From the NCBI GenBank assembly GCA_963922205.1, contig CAWUHX010000123.1, positions 124,001 to 188,000 of the forward strand: a stretch of 64,000 nt of DNA. Direction: 5' to 3'. The notes under the pieces are model-generated. The model was not told the origin of the DNA. It did no database searches and saw only the letters and a program-made list of their open reading frames with translations. Position 1 is the first letter of the stretch; the number at the start of each line of letters is the position of its first letter. This DNA comes from Romanomermis culicivorax. Taxonomy: Eukaryota > Nematoda > Enoplea > Mermithida > Mermithidae. Shown in pieces: positions 45,944 to 56,244 of the stretch. A program made the position numbers and the translations under genes.

Positions 45944-48580
45944 TTATCGTGGATCCACGGCGGGTGCCGTGGTGATTGTCGTAGCGGCTGGTTCCATAGA
46001 GGCGACGTCCATAGACGTGGATTGATCCACCGCACTTTCTTCGGGTATGTCGGTCAACATTTGTTCTGACGTCAACGTCTCGGAGTCAAACGCGGCGGGT
46101 TGGACGGGTGTAGACTCGTCCATTGGAGCCGGTGCTATGTTGGAAATTTCATCGAGCGTCAACTTTAAGAAATCGTTGATTTGCGTGGCGGTTGCGGTTA
46201 TATCGGAAGGCGCGGGTACCATAGGAAGGGCCGACACATCTGTTGAGGGCGGCAGCTTCGCTATGTTGAGGTCGAAGATTGGCGTTTCGAGTAGTTCGTC
46301 GTCGGCGGGTTCAACTTCGACGTCGATAGGGCGGTCGAGGAGTTCTTCGGCGGTGAGCGTTTGCACCGAAGCCGTAGTCGGCATGGGGTACGCATACACC
46401 GGTGCGGGGAACGAAAAACGGTTTTGGTAGTCGATGAGCGCAATGAACGTTGAATAAAAATGGAAACGGCTGTGTGGATTGGCCGTATAGTCGTTTTCAT
46501 CGATTTCAATTTCTTCGACCGACGTTTCCATTTGAAAGTTTTCGTTGAACACAATCGGGCGTAACCCAAAGCGATTGCAAATGTACGTGCCTGGGTCGCT
46601 AGAAAAACTGGGCTCGCGTTCCGGGATGCGGTTCATCCAATTCGTGAGAAGCGAATTGGGGTTGCCGTTGCTGCGGTACCACATGCACTCGTAAAACGCG
46701 GCGCGGATGTCTGGCGGCATAGATTGAGCGTGGCCGAGGAGGACGTCGTTGACGAAGGCGTATTCCGCGGCGGAACATGGTGAAGCTAGGAGCGCGGCCA
46801 ACGGCATAAAAGACGTTAGCTTTCGGAACCACTCTCCGTCAACCTGTAAAAAGTTAAGGATGGTTGAAGGGTGATAACAATAATGGGTACCGTTATAAGT
46901 GCGCTCGCGTAGGGGTTGGTCAGCGGCTACGCGTTCTGTCCAAAGATCGTCAACTTCGTGAGGGAGCGGCGGTAAGTTGGGGTCGTTGTATGGCATATGA
47001 TCGCGGACGGCCAACTTGTATATCGGTGAAAGCGGAAAGTTGAGCAGCTCAATGATCCGATGGATGAGATTGCTTTTCATAGCCGACGTGACGGCTGCTT
47101 GAAGACATTTGGGATCGTCGAACACCGATTGTGGTTTTAGAGCCGGATCTTCGTCGTCGGAGACGTCTGGTGACTTGTTCCATTCGTCCTCCTGTTTCTT
47201 TTTCTTTTTCTTCGGCACTTTTGGAACGGGGAGAAGCTTCGGGTAAGTTGTCCGCGTCAAGGGTTTGACGTCCCGGAAGCCGTTGGGAACCGTTCCTAAA
47301 CAGAAAGACTGACCGTGGTCGGACGATGTGCAATCATACATAAAAAATTTATAGGCCGAAAGAACTTCATCTCGCATGATTGCGGGTAGTGCCACTTGCG
47401 ATGTCGTCGGGTATATCCGGTTGGCGTAGTCGGGAGGCAGGACATCCGACAGTGCGACGTTGTGAAAGGTGGCGATGACGTACTCGGCGAGATGGTCGAT
47501 TTCGGCGGCGTCCAATGAGTCGTGGGGAAACAACGCGGGAGCGTTGTAGACCTCGGGGATGAAGCCGTAACGACCAAATGCCAAAAACAATAGCAGCGGA
47601 TAATAGGCGTCGAGGGCCGCGTAGGCCAGGACGTCGGATTGTAGGAACGACGTCGTCGGGTTGTTGAAAAAGCGTAGGGCTCCGGGAAAGCGTAGAGTGA
47701 GCTTTGACACGTCCAGCGCCCACATTGCGGAAACTGTGGCTTTGAGCGTGCGTTTTTCCGGGAAGAAACCGATTCGTCGTGCCAACTCGTACAGTGACGG
47801 GGATATGTCGATGTTGCGGATGACGCGGTACGCGTCGAAGTGGATTGCTTTTACGACGGGGTCTTTGTTCTTCTTTTGTCGGTCGGTTCGAAATTGGGTG
47901 CCCAGAAGCGCGTAGATTCCCGCCCAGTCGTCGGCTCCATCGAAAGAGACTACGATGGTGTGGTCGCCGTCGACTAGGGTGAAAAGCGCGGTCCAGTCTT
48001 CCGGGGTGGCGGTGAACGTTTCGAAGACGAACATCGTGCCATTCGGGAACGCAAGTTGAACGTAGCAGGGATAACTAGACGCCGTGGGGTCGGCTGGCAT
48101 TTGTACGGTGAATTGAAACTGTTTGAAGTCAGCGGCCGTGATTGATTCGGTGTCAAAGCCGACCAGCGTGTAGCCGCGGAAGTTTGGTGTGGGTTGGGCG
48201 GCCAAGGCCTGCCCCAAACTTCTGGGTGAAAGGAAAATCGGCGGCGGCAAGACGTTCGGGGGTCGCGCGTACATGGAAATGTACCACGACTCCAAATCGG
48301 CGACGCGAGTTAGGCGTTTGACGTTGTTTTCTAAACAAGAGCGAATGCGATACTCATCAGTGACACATGGGACGCCACATTGAGTGAGCGACATGGGGTT
48401 TGGAGGATGATGTAAACGTGAACCAGGAGGGAGGCGTTGTGGTGTTGTCAGTTCGTTAGAAGGACACATGCTTTGAGGCGGCGTTGGCTTGGGCGGCGAT
48501 GTCACCTTGATGGGCGCACTTGGACAACTGGATCGGGCTACGATAGCGAGATAACGAGAGTTGTGGTATGCAGAAATCAA
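45944..48580 (-). CDS. Element B ORF3, N-terminal part: DEDDy 3'-5' exonuclease (RNase D/WRN/MUT-7-like)
   Basis: An 878-residue frame opens without an ATG; the first ATG is at 48469, and the true start may be upstream. After a Pro-rich leader, residues about 136-335 form a DEDDy exonuclease. Motif I is VGFDTESI (Asp143, Glu145), motif II is SFDGADDWAGIYALLG (Asp218), and motif III is LAYAALDAYYPLL (Tyr320, Asp324), with the usual spacing. These residues bind the two metal ions that cleave nucleotides from 3' ends of RNA or single-stranded DNA. A Lys-rich patch (KKKKKK, about residue 445) could be a nuclear signal. The region from about 460 to 690 is helical and unrecognised, and an acidic tail ends at a TAA. 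The same frame stays open beyond this codon, so the stop is probably a recent mutation or a readthrough site. Confidence 0.85.
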   Translation of the reverse strand: MISAYHNSRYLAIVARSSCPSAPIKVTSPPKPTPPQSMCPSNELTTPQRLPPGSRLHHPPNPMSLTQCGVPCVTDEYRIRSCLENNVKRLTRVADLESWYISMYARPPNVLPPPIFLSPRSLGQALAAQPTPNFRGYTLVGFDTESITAADFKQFQFTVQMPADPTASSYPCYVQLAFPNGTMFVFETFTATPEDWTALFTLVDGDHTIVVSFDGADDWAGIYALLGTQFRTDRQKKNKDPVVKAIHFDAYRVIRNIDISPSLYELARRIGFFPEKRTLKATVSAMWALDVSKLTLRFPGALRFFNNPTTSFLQSDVLAYAALDAYYPLLLFLAFGRYGFIPEVYNAPALFPHDSLDAAEIDHLAEYVIATFHNVALSDVLPPDYANRIYPTTSQVALPAIMRDEVLSAYKFFMYDCTSSDHGQSFCLGTVPNGFRDVKPLTRTTYPKLLPVPKVPKKKKKKQEDEWNKSPDVSDDEDPALKPQSVFDDPKCLQAAVTSAMKSNLIHRIIELLNFPLSPIYKLAVRDHMPYNDPNLPPLPHEVDDLWTERVAADQPLRERTYNGTHYCYHPSTILNFLQVDGEWFRKLTSFMPLAALLASPCSAAEYAFVNDVLLGHAQSMPPDIRAAFYECMWYRSNGNPNSLLTNWMNRIPEREPSFSSDPGTYICNRFGLRPIVFNENFQMETSVEEIEIDENDYTANPHSRFHFYSTFIALIDYQNRFSFPAPVYAYPMPTTASVQTLTAEELLDRPIDVEVEPADDELLETPIFDLNIAKLPPSTDVSALPMVPAPSDITATATQINDFLKLTLDEISNIAPAPMDESTPVQPAAFDSETLTSEQMLTDIPEESAVDQSTSMDVASMEPAATTITTAPAVDPR

Positions 48581-48664
48581 AGCAGCGGCCGGTTGTGGGC
48601 TGAGGAGGCCACAACTTGACGATGACGGGATCGCGGCGGCTGACCATGGAACTCTGACCCAAGA

Positions 48665-48883
48665 CTACAGAGGGGGAGATACCCATGGGGTCCCAAGCAA
48701 AAGCATGCAAGTATAAGCAGCAAAAGCATAAAATGAGAAAATACCGTCGCAGGCGAAACTTAGATCGTTCTGGTGGGGCTGCTGTTCGGCCCAACGGACG
48801 TATCGTTCGTTGACGTTTATCGATTCACGATACGGCGGAGGCTCGTCGGCCGTGGAGGTTGATCCGGTCGACGGCGTCGTCAT
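48665..48883 (-). CDS. Small open frame with PPxY motif, possible ORF3 first exon
   Basis: ATG 48883 opens a 72-codon frame in the same phase as the exonuclease frame. It begins MTTPSTGSTSTADEPPPYRE, which includes PPPY, a WW-domain-binding motif used as a budding signal in some retroviruses. At about 48740 a GTATTTTC donor and at 48665 a TCTGTAG acceptor would excise about 80 bp, but the join leads into a frame that stops at about 48456. The hydrophobic run FYAFAAYTCMLLLGTPW would then be intronic. It could instead be a short membrane-anchored protein. Its link to ORF3 is plausible but unproven. Confidence 0.45.
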   Translation of the reverse strand: MTTPSTGSTSTADEPPPYRESINVNERYVRWAEQQPHQNDLSFACDGIFSFYAFAAYTCMLLLGTPWVSPPL

Positions 48884-49068
48884 TTTGAAAAAAATAAAAT
48901 TTTTGGGAGCGGCTGGAAAATGCGACTATTGCTGATGGAAGCGAAAGATGGAAATGAAATAGTAAAAGAATAAGCCGCCGAAAGGTGAAGAAAGTGTAAA
49001 GTAGGAAAATGCAAACACTATCATCACGAAAAGCAACACAAACATTACTATGTTAATGGAGAGTAAAA

Positions 49069-49311
49069 TCAACCTTTCCCACTTAGTCTTATGAGAGTGA
49101 TAGCGGCCAGGGTCGGGCGGAAGTAAACCGAATGGCCTCGCGCCAAACAGAACCTAACATTAAAGAAGAAACCCCCTCCTATTGCGAAAGTGTGGGAACC
49201 GGGGCCGGATGTAAAGTGACGTTGTAAAGTCGGCCGAGTGCTAATAGAAGACGGTTGAATGGAAATGTGTCGAAACTGCCGTGCATCGTTGTTCGTTAAC
49301 GAGGTCGCCAT
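49069..49311 (-). CDS. Small hydrophobic open frame between pol and ORF3
   Basis: An 80-codon frame from ATG 49311 begins MATSLTNNDARQFRHIS, has a hydrophobic middle (FAIGGGFFFNVRFCLA) and ends IRLSGKG. It starts about 150 bp after the pol stop and ends before the PPxY frame. No family was recognised. It may be a leader exon or a small accessory protein, or a chance frame. Confidence 0.35.
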   Translation of the reverse strand: MATSLTNNDARQFRHISIQPSSISTRPTLQRHFTSGPGSHTFAIGGGFFFNVRFCLARGHSVYFRPTLAAITLIRLSGKG

Positions 49312-49462
49312 GATCTAAATTAAACAAACATAAAGATTATTTACAACGCGGCGTGATGAGCGCCGTATCACAAAAGAAAAATTTCGAGGCGAACTATTGC
49401 CGGCGAGAAGTGTGGGGCGTGCGTGGTCCACCTTCCTCGTTGTCAAATGCATTCTTTGCCGG

Positions 49463-52400
49463 TCATGGGACAAATGGTTTTAGACGTGTTATGGAGACGG
49501 TCTGCGGGCGGCCGGGCGCGTCGAGTGAGTCAATAGTAACAACGTTTTCGGCTGCGCGGGAGGCGTCCGTGATGAGGAAAGGCCCGATGAAGTCGGGTTG
49601 AATCTTGTTGGCTTTGCGCGTGTTGGTCAAAAGAACTAAGTCGTTGACGGCGAAGTCACGTTTTCGAGCTTTGCGGTCAAAATATTCTTTGCTGGCGGCG
49701 GCTGCGGCATCGAGGTTAGCTTTTATCTTTTCGTGCATCTTGAGTTGGGCTTGCGTTAGAATATGTTGATAAGCGTCGTAATTCAACGGCAAGGTGAGGC
49801 GGGGGGTGCAGTCGTAGTCGAAAGTGATGCGCGGTTCATATCCTCGTAATAAACTGAACGGCGAATGTCGTGTGGCTGTATGCGGCATGGCGTTGTAAGC
49901 GAACACGGCATAGGGCAGATAGCGCTCCCAGTTGTCGGGGTCATCGGCGGTATACTTTTTGAGCTGGGCGATCAATGTTTGATTGAAACGTTCGACCCAT
50001 CCGTTGCACTGGGGGTGGTACGCTGTTGTTTTAACTTTTCTAATTTTGAGAAGTTCGCAGATATCTTGCATGAGTTTTGACGTAAAGCATCCACCTTGAT
50101 CGGAAAGGAGTACAAGTGGGCTGCCATGCGTGAGGACGACGTTGTTGATAAAACATTCCACTATTGTTGAGGCTTTTTGATCTGGTATCGGATGCGCGGA
50201 CACGAATTTTGTAAAGTAATCCTGAAAAACAATAACGTAGGGACGCTTCTCACCTACTGGCGAAATGTTGACGATGTCGATTGCCACGATTTCGAATGGG
50301 TGTTTGGGTTGAATTGGCAACAATGGCGGAGGCGGTGATGTGCCCGGCGTTGTTAGTTGGCAAATTTTACAGGTTTTGATCCAATCCCGAATGTCTTCTT
50401 CCATGCGGGGCCACCAAAAGTGAGCTTTAATGGCTGCTAGCGTACGATTTGTCCCTTGATGGTTCAAAATTTTTGCGCCGTGGAATTGGTGAAGAGTTTG
50501 GTCGACCATGGAGGCGGGTACGACTAACTGCTTGACATCTTTAATTTGCCGGTATAAAAGTTGATCTTCGAGGAAGAAAATTGGTGGGTGTTTGGCGGCG
50601 TTATCCGTTTTGAGGGAGGCAATGATTTTTGTTATGGCTGGATCCGCGGCTTGCGCTTTCAAAACTTCTTCGTGAGTGGCGATCGTAATGACCTCGGCCG
50701 GGGGCGGTTCGTGGTCGGCGTCTTTAGGCATTGAATTAGAGAGTGTGGGTGAACTGATGGTCTTTCTTGTCATTGCACGGGTGATGGGGTTGATTTCGGC
50801 GTCGATTTCCGTGGGTGGTGAAGCCACTGCTGGGCGTAATTCCGGTACCGTTAAGTCGGTTTCCGTAGTTGCACCAGCAGGGTGAAAATTCTCACGGAAA
50901 ATCGTTGCGGTCAAGTTTTCAGCGGTCTGGATCGGGCATTTGTCGCGGTCATCTTTCCTAGCCAGAAAATCGGCGCAAGCGTTATCCTTACCTTTAACAT
51001 ATTCCACTTTGTAATCGTAGTCTTGGAGGCTGATCGCGAAGCATTGAAGTCGCGAATTGCGGTGTTTCTCGTCTTTGAGCCATTCGAGCGGCTTGTGGTC
51101 GGTGCGGACGATAACTTTCTGGCCATACACATAGTGGCGATACATCCGGAAGCCGTAGACAATGGCCAGGCATTCACGCTCAGTTGTACTGTAGCGGGTT
51201 TCGGCATCGGTGAGTACGCGGCTATTGTAGGCGATGACCCATTGATCGTTTTCGTTTTCTTGATACAAAATTGCTCCGATGGCGGTCGTACTAGCGTCGG
51301 TTTGAATAACGAATTGAGCTTTGCCATCGTAAACCGGGTAGCGGAGAAAGGGCGAAGACGTAAGGGCTGTCTTGATGCCTTTGATAGCGGCGTGGTGTTC
51401 ATCCGTGGCGAAGTATTGGGCGTCTTTGCGTAAGAGTCCGTACAAAGGACTTGACAAGGTCGCCAAATTCGGAATGAATCGCTTGCACCATTGAACTAGA
51501 CCTAAAAAACTCTGCATACCTTTTTTTGTCTTTGGGAATTCGTATTCAGCGATCGCTTTGACTTTCTCGGGATCGGCGGTGATTCCGCGGGCGCTAAGTA
51601 AATGTCCCAAGAATTTGACTTGCGGCGGCAGGAACTCGCATTTGTCGGGCCAAAGCGTAAGATTAGCCGCGCGGAGGGCGTCGAAAACGATTTGTAAATG
51701 CTCCAAATGTTCTTCAAACGAATTCGAAAAGATGATGATATCGTCAATATAAACGAGGCAAATTTTCCAGATATACGGGCGGAGGATTCGTTCCATCAAG
51801 CGTTGAAATTCGGCGGGCGCGTTCTTTAAGCCGAAAGGCAAAATTTTGAATCGAAACAAACCTTCTTGGCAGATGAAGGTTGTTTTATCACGGGAATCGG
51901 CGTCGAGGGGTACTTGCCAATACCCGGCTTTGAGGTCGAGCGTGGTGAAGAATTTTGCGTGTCCCATTGCGTCCAAGTAGTCGTCAATGCGTGGGATCGG
52001 GAATTTGTCGCTCGGCGTAACATCGTTGATTCCGCGGTAGTCGACAACGGGTCTCCAAGAGCCGTCTTTTTTCTTTACCAAAAATAGCGGTGCTGCCCAA
52101 GGCGAGCGTGATGGTTCAATAAAATCGTTGTCGAGCATTTCTTGAATATGGCGACGGACAATCGGTCTCTGTTCCATCGCGGCACGGTAATAATGGCGGG
52201 AAACTGGTTTTGCGGTGCCGGTGTCGATGCTGACGGTCAACTCGCTAGTGATGGTTGGTTTGTCGCCGGGGAGGCTGAAAACGTCGCGGTGCTGTCGGAG
52301 CATCTTGAGGGCTTTTGCTTTTTGCGCGTTAGAAACGTAGGTCTTTTCGGTCATTTTGTTCAGGGCGTATTCCAACTTTTGTTGTGCGGTGTGGCCGGGG

Positions 52401-53899
52401 AATGATTTGTCTAGTGCAGCCAGCTCATGGTCGGTTAAGTCGCGGTCGGCGGCAGCGGTTGCTATCTGACAATCGGCGTGGGTTTCGGAATACTCCAGCG
52501 TGTGCTTTGCCATCGCGATGAGTTGATTTGGTCGGAGTTTGATACTATTGGGCGTATTGTTGATGAAGAGGAGCGGACAATGACCGTTGGTGATGTTGAC
52601 CACTGCGGTTTCGACCGGGAGTTCGGCGGCAACGTTATCCGTGGCGAGTGGTTGTACGATCACGTCGGACACTGTCGCCGATGTTGTGGGAAAAACGCTA
52701 CTTTTGACCCATTGTTGGCAGTGCGGTGAAATCGAAACGGAAACTTGGGCAACGAGAAAAATCGGTTCGGCGAGCTCGGTAACCTCCAGCCGCCGAGGGG
52801 GCGGTTGGTGTGGACTAGGTTGAGCCTGCCGTATCGGTTGTTCAACTTCGATTTCTTCGGGTTGGCTAAAAATATCGGATTTATCATCATAATAACCTAC
52901 TCGTTCATCCTCTGGTATTTCTTCTAAGACGTTGTCGTTAGCAGCGTTGAGAAACAGTTCCGTTTGCGGGCGGATCGAGGCGATTACCTTGAGCGGCAGT
53001 TTAACGTCTTGAATTTCTATGTAGTTGTCTTTGAAATTTAAAATAGCGTGGATATCGGGATGCGCAAGGAAGTCGGTTCCAATGATGAATTGATCGTTTC
53101 CGTCGTCGTCAAGGATTACGCATTTGATCATGTGTTCTCCGAACGCGGATTCCATCGTAACGACTACCAGGCCGTGAGCGTTGACTACGGCGCCATCGGC
53201 TACTTTGATTTTTCCACAGATCGGGAGTTGAAGCGATTGCTTGTCGAAAGCGTGTTTGACTAATCCTGATGAGAGGACGGAACATTGGGCACCTGTGTCG
53301 ATGAGCGCGTGTGCTTTGACGGCTCCAATTTTGATTGGGATTTGGAAAGCTCTCGTAGAAGCGTATTTGCGAACAAACGATTTGGAAGATGGCGTGAGGT
53401 TATCAATTTGACAAACGGACGAACGGATATGACAGGGATCTTGTTGCGTTCCAACGGACAATGCCGGGGCTAACAATGGGCGCGGCGGAAGCGATTTCTT
53501 TGGATGGAACAACCATATTGGCCGCTGACGTTGATTGATTGTTAACGCGTGTTTCGAGCGCGGGTATTGGCGCGGTGTTTGGTGCCGGAAGGGCGGGTAG
53601 GGTAATTTGCAATTCTGAAGATTGAGAACTAGCGCGCGATGAATCCGTTGGCGTTGTGACGTATGGGGCCGGTACCGCGTTGTAATGGATATGTTGTTCC
53701 CACGGCGCCGGAAATTGATGGTTCGGGTAAACGGCATAGGTATTCTGAACAAAATCGTTTGGGCGTTGTATAGGGTTACCTTCATAGAAATGGTTTCGCG
53801 CGCCGCGGGCGTAGTTCGCGCCTCGTTGGGGCGGTCCTCCGCGGCGGGGTCGCCAATCGCGTTGTCCACGGACGTCGTTTGAATTGTTTCGAAAATCAA
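49463..53899 (-). CDS. pol: Element B pol: protease, RT, RNase H, integrase, intact
   Basis: The frame is 1478 codons; the first roughly 160 overlap gag in another frame and are probably not the functional start. Protease has [15 protein letters not shown] (Asp201). RT has [34 protein letters not shown] and the YIDD box near residue 717. RNase H has [28 protein letters not shown] and [10 protein letters not shown]. Integrase has the HHCC finger ([22 protein letters not shown]), Asp in VAIDIVNIS (about 1203), Asp in LLSDQGGCF (about 1265) and Glu in VERFNQTLI (about 1300). A basic C-terminal domain follows (KPFVP end). No stops interrupt it. It is in the +1 frame relative to gag, so a +1 shift near the gag end, or another bypass, would be needed. 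These enzymes copy the RNA genome and insert the cDNA. Confidence 0.95.
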   Translation of the reverse strand: MIFETIQTTSVDNAIGDPAAEDRPNEARTTPAARETISMKVTLYNAQTILFRIPMPFTRTINFRRRGNNISITTRYRPHTSQRQRIHRALVLNLQNCKLPYPPFRHQTPRQYPRSKHALTINQRQRPIWLFHPKKSLPPRPLLAPALSVGTQQDPCHIRSSVCQIDNLTPSSKSFVRKYASTRAFQIPIKIGAVKAHALIDTGAQCSVLSSGLVKHAFDKQSLQLPICGKIKVADGAVVNAHGLVVVTMESAFGEHMIKCVILDDDGNDQFIIGTDFLAHPDIHAILNFKDNYIEIQDVKLPLKVIASIRPQTELFLNAANDNVLEEIPEDERVGYYDDKSDIFSQPEEIEVEQPIRQAQPSPHQPPPRRLEVTELAEPIFLVAQVSVSISPHCQQWVKSSVFPTTSATVSDVIVQPLATDNVAAELPVETAVVNITNGHCPLLFINNTPNSIKLRPNQLIAMAKHTLEYSETHADCQIATAAADRDLTDHELAALDKSFPGHTAQQKLEYALNKMTEKTYVSNAQKAKALKMLRQHRDVFSLPGDKPTITSELTVSIDTGTAKPVSRHYYRAAMEQRPIVRRHIQEMLDNDFIEPSRSPWAAPLFLVKKKDGSWRPVVDYRGINDVTPSDKFPIPRIDDYLDAMGHAKFFTTLDLKAGYWQVPLDADSRDKTTFICQEGLFRFKILPFGLKNAPAEFQRLMERILRPYIWKICLVYIDDIIIFSNSFEEHLEHLQIVFDALRAANLTLWPDKCEFLPPQVKFLGHLLSARGITADPEKVKAIAEYEFPKTKKGMQSFLGLVQWCKRFIPNLATLSSPLYGLLRKDAQYFATDEHHAAIKGIKTALTSSPFLRYPVYDGKAQFVIQTDASTTAIGAILYQENENDQWVIAYNSRVLTDAETRYSTTERECLAIVYGFRMYRHYVYGQKVIVRTDHKPLEWLKDEKHRNSRLQCFAISLQDYDYKVEYVKGKDNACADFLARKDDRDKCPIQTAENLTATIFRENFHPAGATTETDLTVPELRPAVASPPTEIDAEINPITRAMTRKTISSPTLSNSMPKDADHEPPPAEVITIATHEEVLKAQAADPAITKIIASLKTDNAAKHPPIFFLEDQLLYRQIKDVKQLVVPASMVDQTLHQFHGAKILNHQGTNRTLAAIKAHFWWPRMEEDIRDWIKTCKICQLTTPGTSPPPPLLPIQPKHPFEIVAIDIVNISPVGEKRPYVIVFQDYFTKFVSAHPIPDQKASTIVECFINNVVLTHGSPLVLLSDQGGCFTSKLMQDICELLKIRKVKTTAYHPQCNGWVERFNQTLIAQLKKYTADDPDNWERYLPYAVFAYNAMPHTATRHSPFSLLRGYEPRITFDYDCTPRLTLPLNYDAYQHILTQAQLKMHEKIKANLDAAAAASKEYFDRKARKRDFAVNDLVLLTNTRKANKIQPDFIGPFLITDASRAAENVVTIDSLDAPGRPQTVSITRLKPFVP

Positions 53900-56108
53900 C
53901 TTGCCGTGGTTGGGTGGCGTAATTTGGGCGGTTTAGTTCGAGTCGGGCTGATTGTTGAGCGTTTTGCCGTTTGAGCCAGACGCAGTCTTCTGTGTTGTGG
54001 GTGCGGGATTTGTGGGCGTCGCACCACAGACCTGTGGTTTGCGTCGTACGTGCGCGGTCTCTGCTGGCGGATCGGTCAAAGCGATTTGCGTACGGTTCCC
54101 TATTCTGAGATAAATGGCGCGGGCTTTGTTGCCTATTGTTGGGTATCGTTTCTCCAGGGCGTTGTCGAGATTTTCGTTCTTCATAGTCGCGGTCGTATCG
54201 TTGAATCAATTGTTCCAGAAGCATCTCCGTGCGCGGCGGTTGCGGCGGCGGTGGCTCAATTGCCTGTGGTTGGAAAGAGACGAATTTAGTGGGTTGCATC
54301 GCCGGGTTTTGCGTCCTACGGTCCATTGAGGGAGAGCGCTCGCGGTAGCGGTTTTGAGGACGGTCCATGCTGCGGCGGCGTTCAAAACGGCGGTCAAACG
54401 GTTGCGGCCACTTCGGTGGTGGTGCGTCGTGATCAGCTTGATTTACCAGAATGGGTCGTTCCGCGGTTCCGATTTCGGCTTTAGTTGCATTGAGGACACT
54501 ACGGGCTTTGGCTACGGCGTCGGCCAGTTGTTGAACATTTGTGAAACCCTTTGCTTGTTCGCCAATTGTGAGTTGATAGAAAACAGGCATTTTGGTCAAA
54601 AAGGTGTCAATTACTTGTTTGTGCCGGAAAGTTTGATCTTCATGCTGATACAATAATTGTACGTAAGTCATTACCTTACTCAGGAATGCGGCGGGCTCCT
54701 CTCCAGCTTCTGGCGTGATTGACGCAAGTTCGCGTTTAAGAGTCATCGGGTTGCAATCGGGCGCCAACTGGAACATGAGCAAGTGTTTGGCGTCTTCGTA
54801 CCGCGTCATATCTTGGATCATATCGCTCGGCGTATCGCGGGTAAGTCGGCGAAGGGCACTCATCTTTACGTGATTGGAGGCGTCATAGCCGAACTCATTT
54901 TCCAGTCGGATGAAGAAGCGTAACAGGCGTTTATTTGTTGCAGCGCCGTCGATTATCAGCGGGTGCATATTGTCGACGATTGTTTTGATGCGGCTATCTT
55001 CCTCACGATGAGACGTGCGCGGCATGTCGTACCGAGGGTGCGGGTGTTCATAATAATCCTCGGGTGGGTAATCTGAGAAACCAAACTGGTTTGCCGCGGG
55101 CGGTGGGCATCTTTGAAGCGCGGAACGGTGTAAATCTTCATTGGCGCGCGTAGTGCGGGCGAATTTGTTATTATATAAGGTATCCGTCGATGGTGCTTTG
55201 GGTTTGACTTGGTTTGGTAGCCTGCCAAAGACTGGAGCCGGTTCAGTTTCATGGAGAGTTTCGTTTGGGATATAAATATCTCTTGTTTCCTCGCCGTGAA
55301 ACCGTGAGGACACCGGCGGCAGTCTTGGTGTAGGCGGATTACGCGCGTGCGTCACGGCGGCGGTTGTGGAAATCAATTGTTGCATTTGCTCGGCGAGTGC
55401 GGCGAAACGCGCGTTGGTGGCTTTTGTTTGTTCTTGAATTTCGCGTTGGACGCGTAAATGCTGGGCTTGGAATTGATCGGAGACGGCGCCGATAATTTGA
55501 TCGATGGTTTGTACCGTGGGGACATTGTTGGTTATACACGCGGCGGCGGTGTTGAGTTGTTCCAGCGCGTCGCGTGCTTCGATTCGAAAATTTTGGACTT
55601 CGTTGGCGTTTGCGATAGCTAGGCTGCTGCGGTGATCATTTACTGAAGCACGGGTGGCGGCTGGGGCTTGGGGTGGTTCAATATTGACAAAGGATTCGGA
55701 AGAGTCGGTTCTGGTGACAATTTGGTCATGATTACTTCGAGCCGGCGCAGTCGGCGGCGGCATTTGCGATGCGGGCGGCGCGTTGAGGCGATTTCCGGCG
55801 GCGGCAAGGAGGTTTTGATTTACAGGCCGCGGAGTTTGAGAATTAGTCGTCGCCGCGGCTGCGGGAATGAGCGGAACTTGCGGTTGTGCCGTCCCGTCCA
55901 GCGCGGGATAGCTGAAATTAGACAAGGGCGGATTATGGGGCGGGAGGCTTACCGTGGGTACCGCTGTCGATTGCGTAATATTTGACGGTCGCGGCAACAG
56001 CATCTGATCAAAACTCAAGGCGCGGCGTGCGGCTGTGGCGGCGTTCGGAGAACTGGAGCGCGACGGAAATCGAGTGAAGTCCGGCGGTGTGTGACTTACC
56101 GTTGGCAT
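53403..56108 (-). CDS. gag: Element B gag polyprotein
   Basis: I chose ATG 56108 ([14 protein letters not shown]); the frame opens a little earlier, next to the primer site, but only from TTG. It encodes 901 residues, long for gag. It has a Pro/Ala-rich N-terminus, a coiled region ([20 protein letters not shown]) and a capsid-like core ([17 protein letters not shown] to [14 protein letters not shown]). Next are a basic Arg-rich stretch and a C-x2-H-x4-H-x4-C knuckle ([17 protein letters not shown]), followed by Arg/Gly-rich sequence ([11 protein letters not shown]). The frame ends just upstream of protease. Gag forms the particle and packages the RNA. The knuckle is the CHHC variant also seen in element A. 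Confidence 0.9.
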   Translation of the reverse strand: MPTVSHTPPDFTRFPSRSSSPNAATAARRALSFDQMLLPRPSNITQSTAVPTVSLPPHNPPLSNFSYPALDGTAQPQVPLIPAAAATTNSQTPRPVNQNLLAAAGNRLNAPPASQMPPPTAPARSNHDQIVTRTDSSESFVNIEPPQAPAATRASVNDHRSSLAIANANEVQNFRIEARDALEQLNTAAACITNNVPTVQTIDQIIGAVSDQFQAQHLRVQREIQEQTKATNARFAALAEQMQQLISTTAAVTHARNPPTPRLPPVSSRFHGEETRDIYIPNETLHETEPAPVFGRLPNQVKPKAPSTDTLYNNKFARTTRANEDLHRSALQRCPPPAANQFGFSDYPPEDYYEHPHPRYDMPRTSHREEDSRIKTIVDNMHPLIIDGAATNKRLLRFFIRLENEFGYDASNHVKMSALRRLTRDTPSDMIQDMTRYEDAKHLLMFQLAPDCNPMTLKRELASITPEAGEEPAAFLSKVMTYVQLLYQHEDQTFRHKQVIDTFLTKMPVFYQLTIGEQAKGFTNVQQLADAVAKARSVLNATKAEIGTAERPILVNQADHDAPPPKWPQPFDRRFERRRSMDRPQNRYRERSPSMDRRTQNPAMQPTKFVSFQPQAIEPPPPQPPRTEMLLEQLIQRYDRDYEERKSRQRPGETIPNNRQQSPRHLSQNREPYANRFDRSASRDRARTTQTTGLWCDAHKSRTHNTEDCVWLKRQNAQQSARLELNRPNYATQPRQVDFRNNSNDVRGQRDWRPRRGGPPQRGANYARGARNHFYEGNPIQRPNDFVQNTYAVYPNHQFPAPWEQHIHYNAVPAPYVTTPTDSSRASSQSSELQITLPALPAPNTAPIPALETRVNNQSTSAANMVVPSKEIASAAPIVSPGIVRWNATRSLSYPFVRLSN

Positions 56109-56225
56109 CTTTTTTCTCAAGGTATAATAACCTCGTTTGTACCCTTTGGCGCAGCTACGGCGGGGTCGAATTTTGAATTCTTTAGATTTTTCGGATGCAA
56201 CGCAACAGCGGGGAGCGGCAACGTA

Positions 56226-56243
56226 CAATCCAAACGGTCACCA
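56226..56243 (-). other. Element B primer-binding site
   Basis: One base after the 5' LTR the minus strand reads TGGTGACCGTTTGGATTG. The TGG start fits pairing with a tRNA 3' CCA; the tRNA is not identified. Element A has a similar TGGTGAC start. Confidence 0.75.
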
Positions 56244-56244
56244 G

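Noticed and set aside
45944-45946. Treating the two halves of ORF3 as separate genes with a programmed stop
   Set aside because: There is no ATG close after the stop and the frame is identical, so a simple nonsense change is more economical; readthrough is left open.
50882-51433. 183-residue plus-strand frame opposite RNase H/RT
   Set aside because: It lies antisense to clear RT/RNase H coding sequence and has no independent features.
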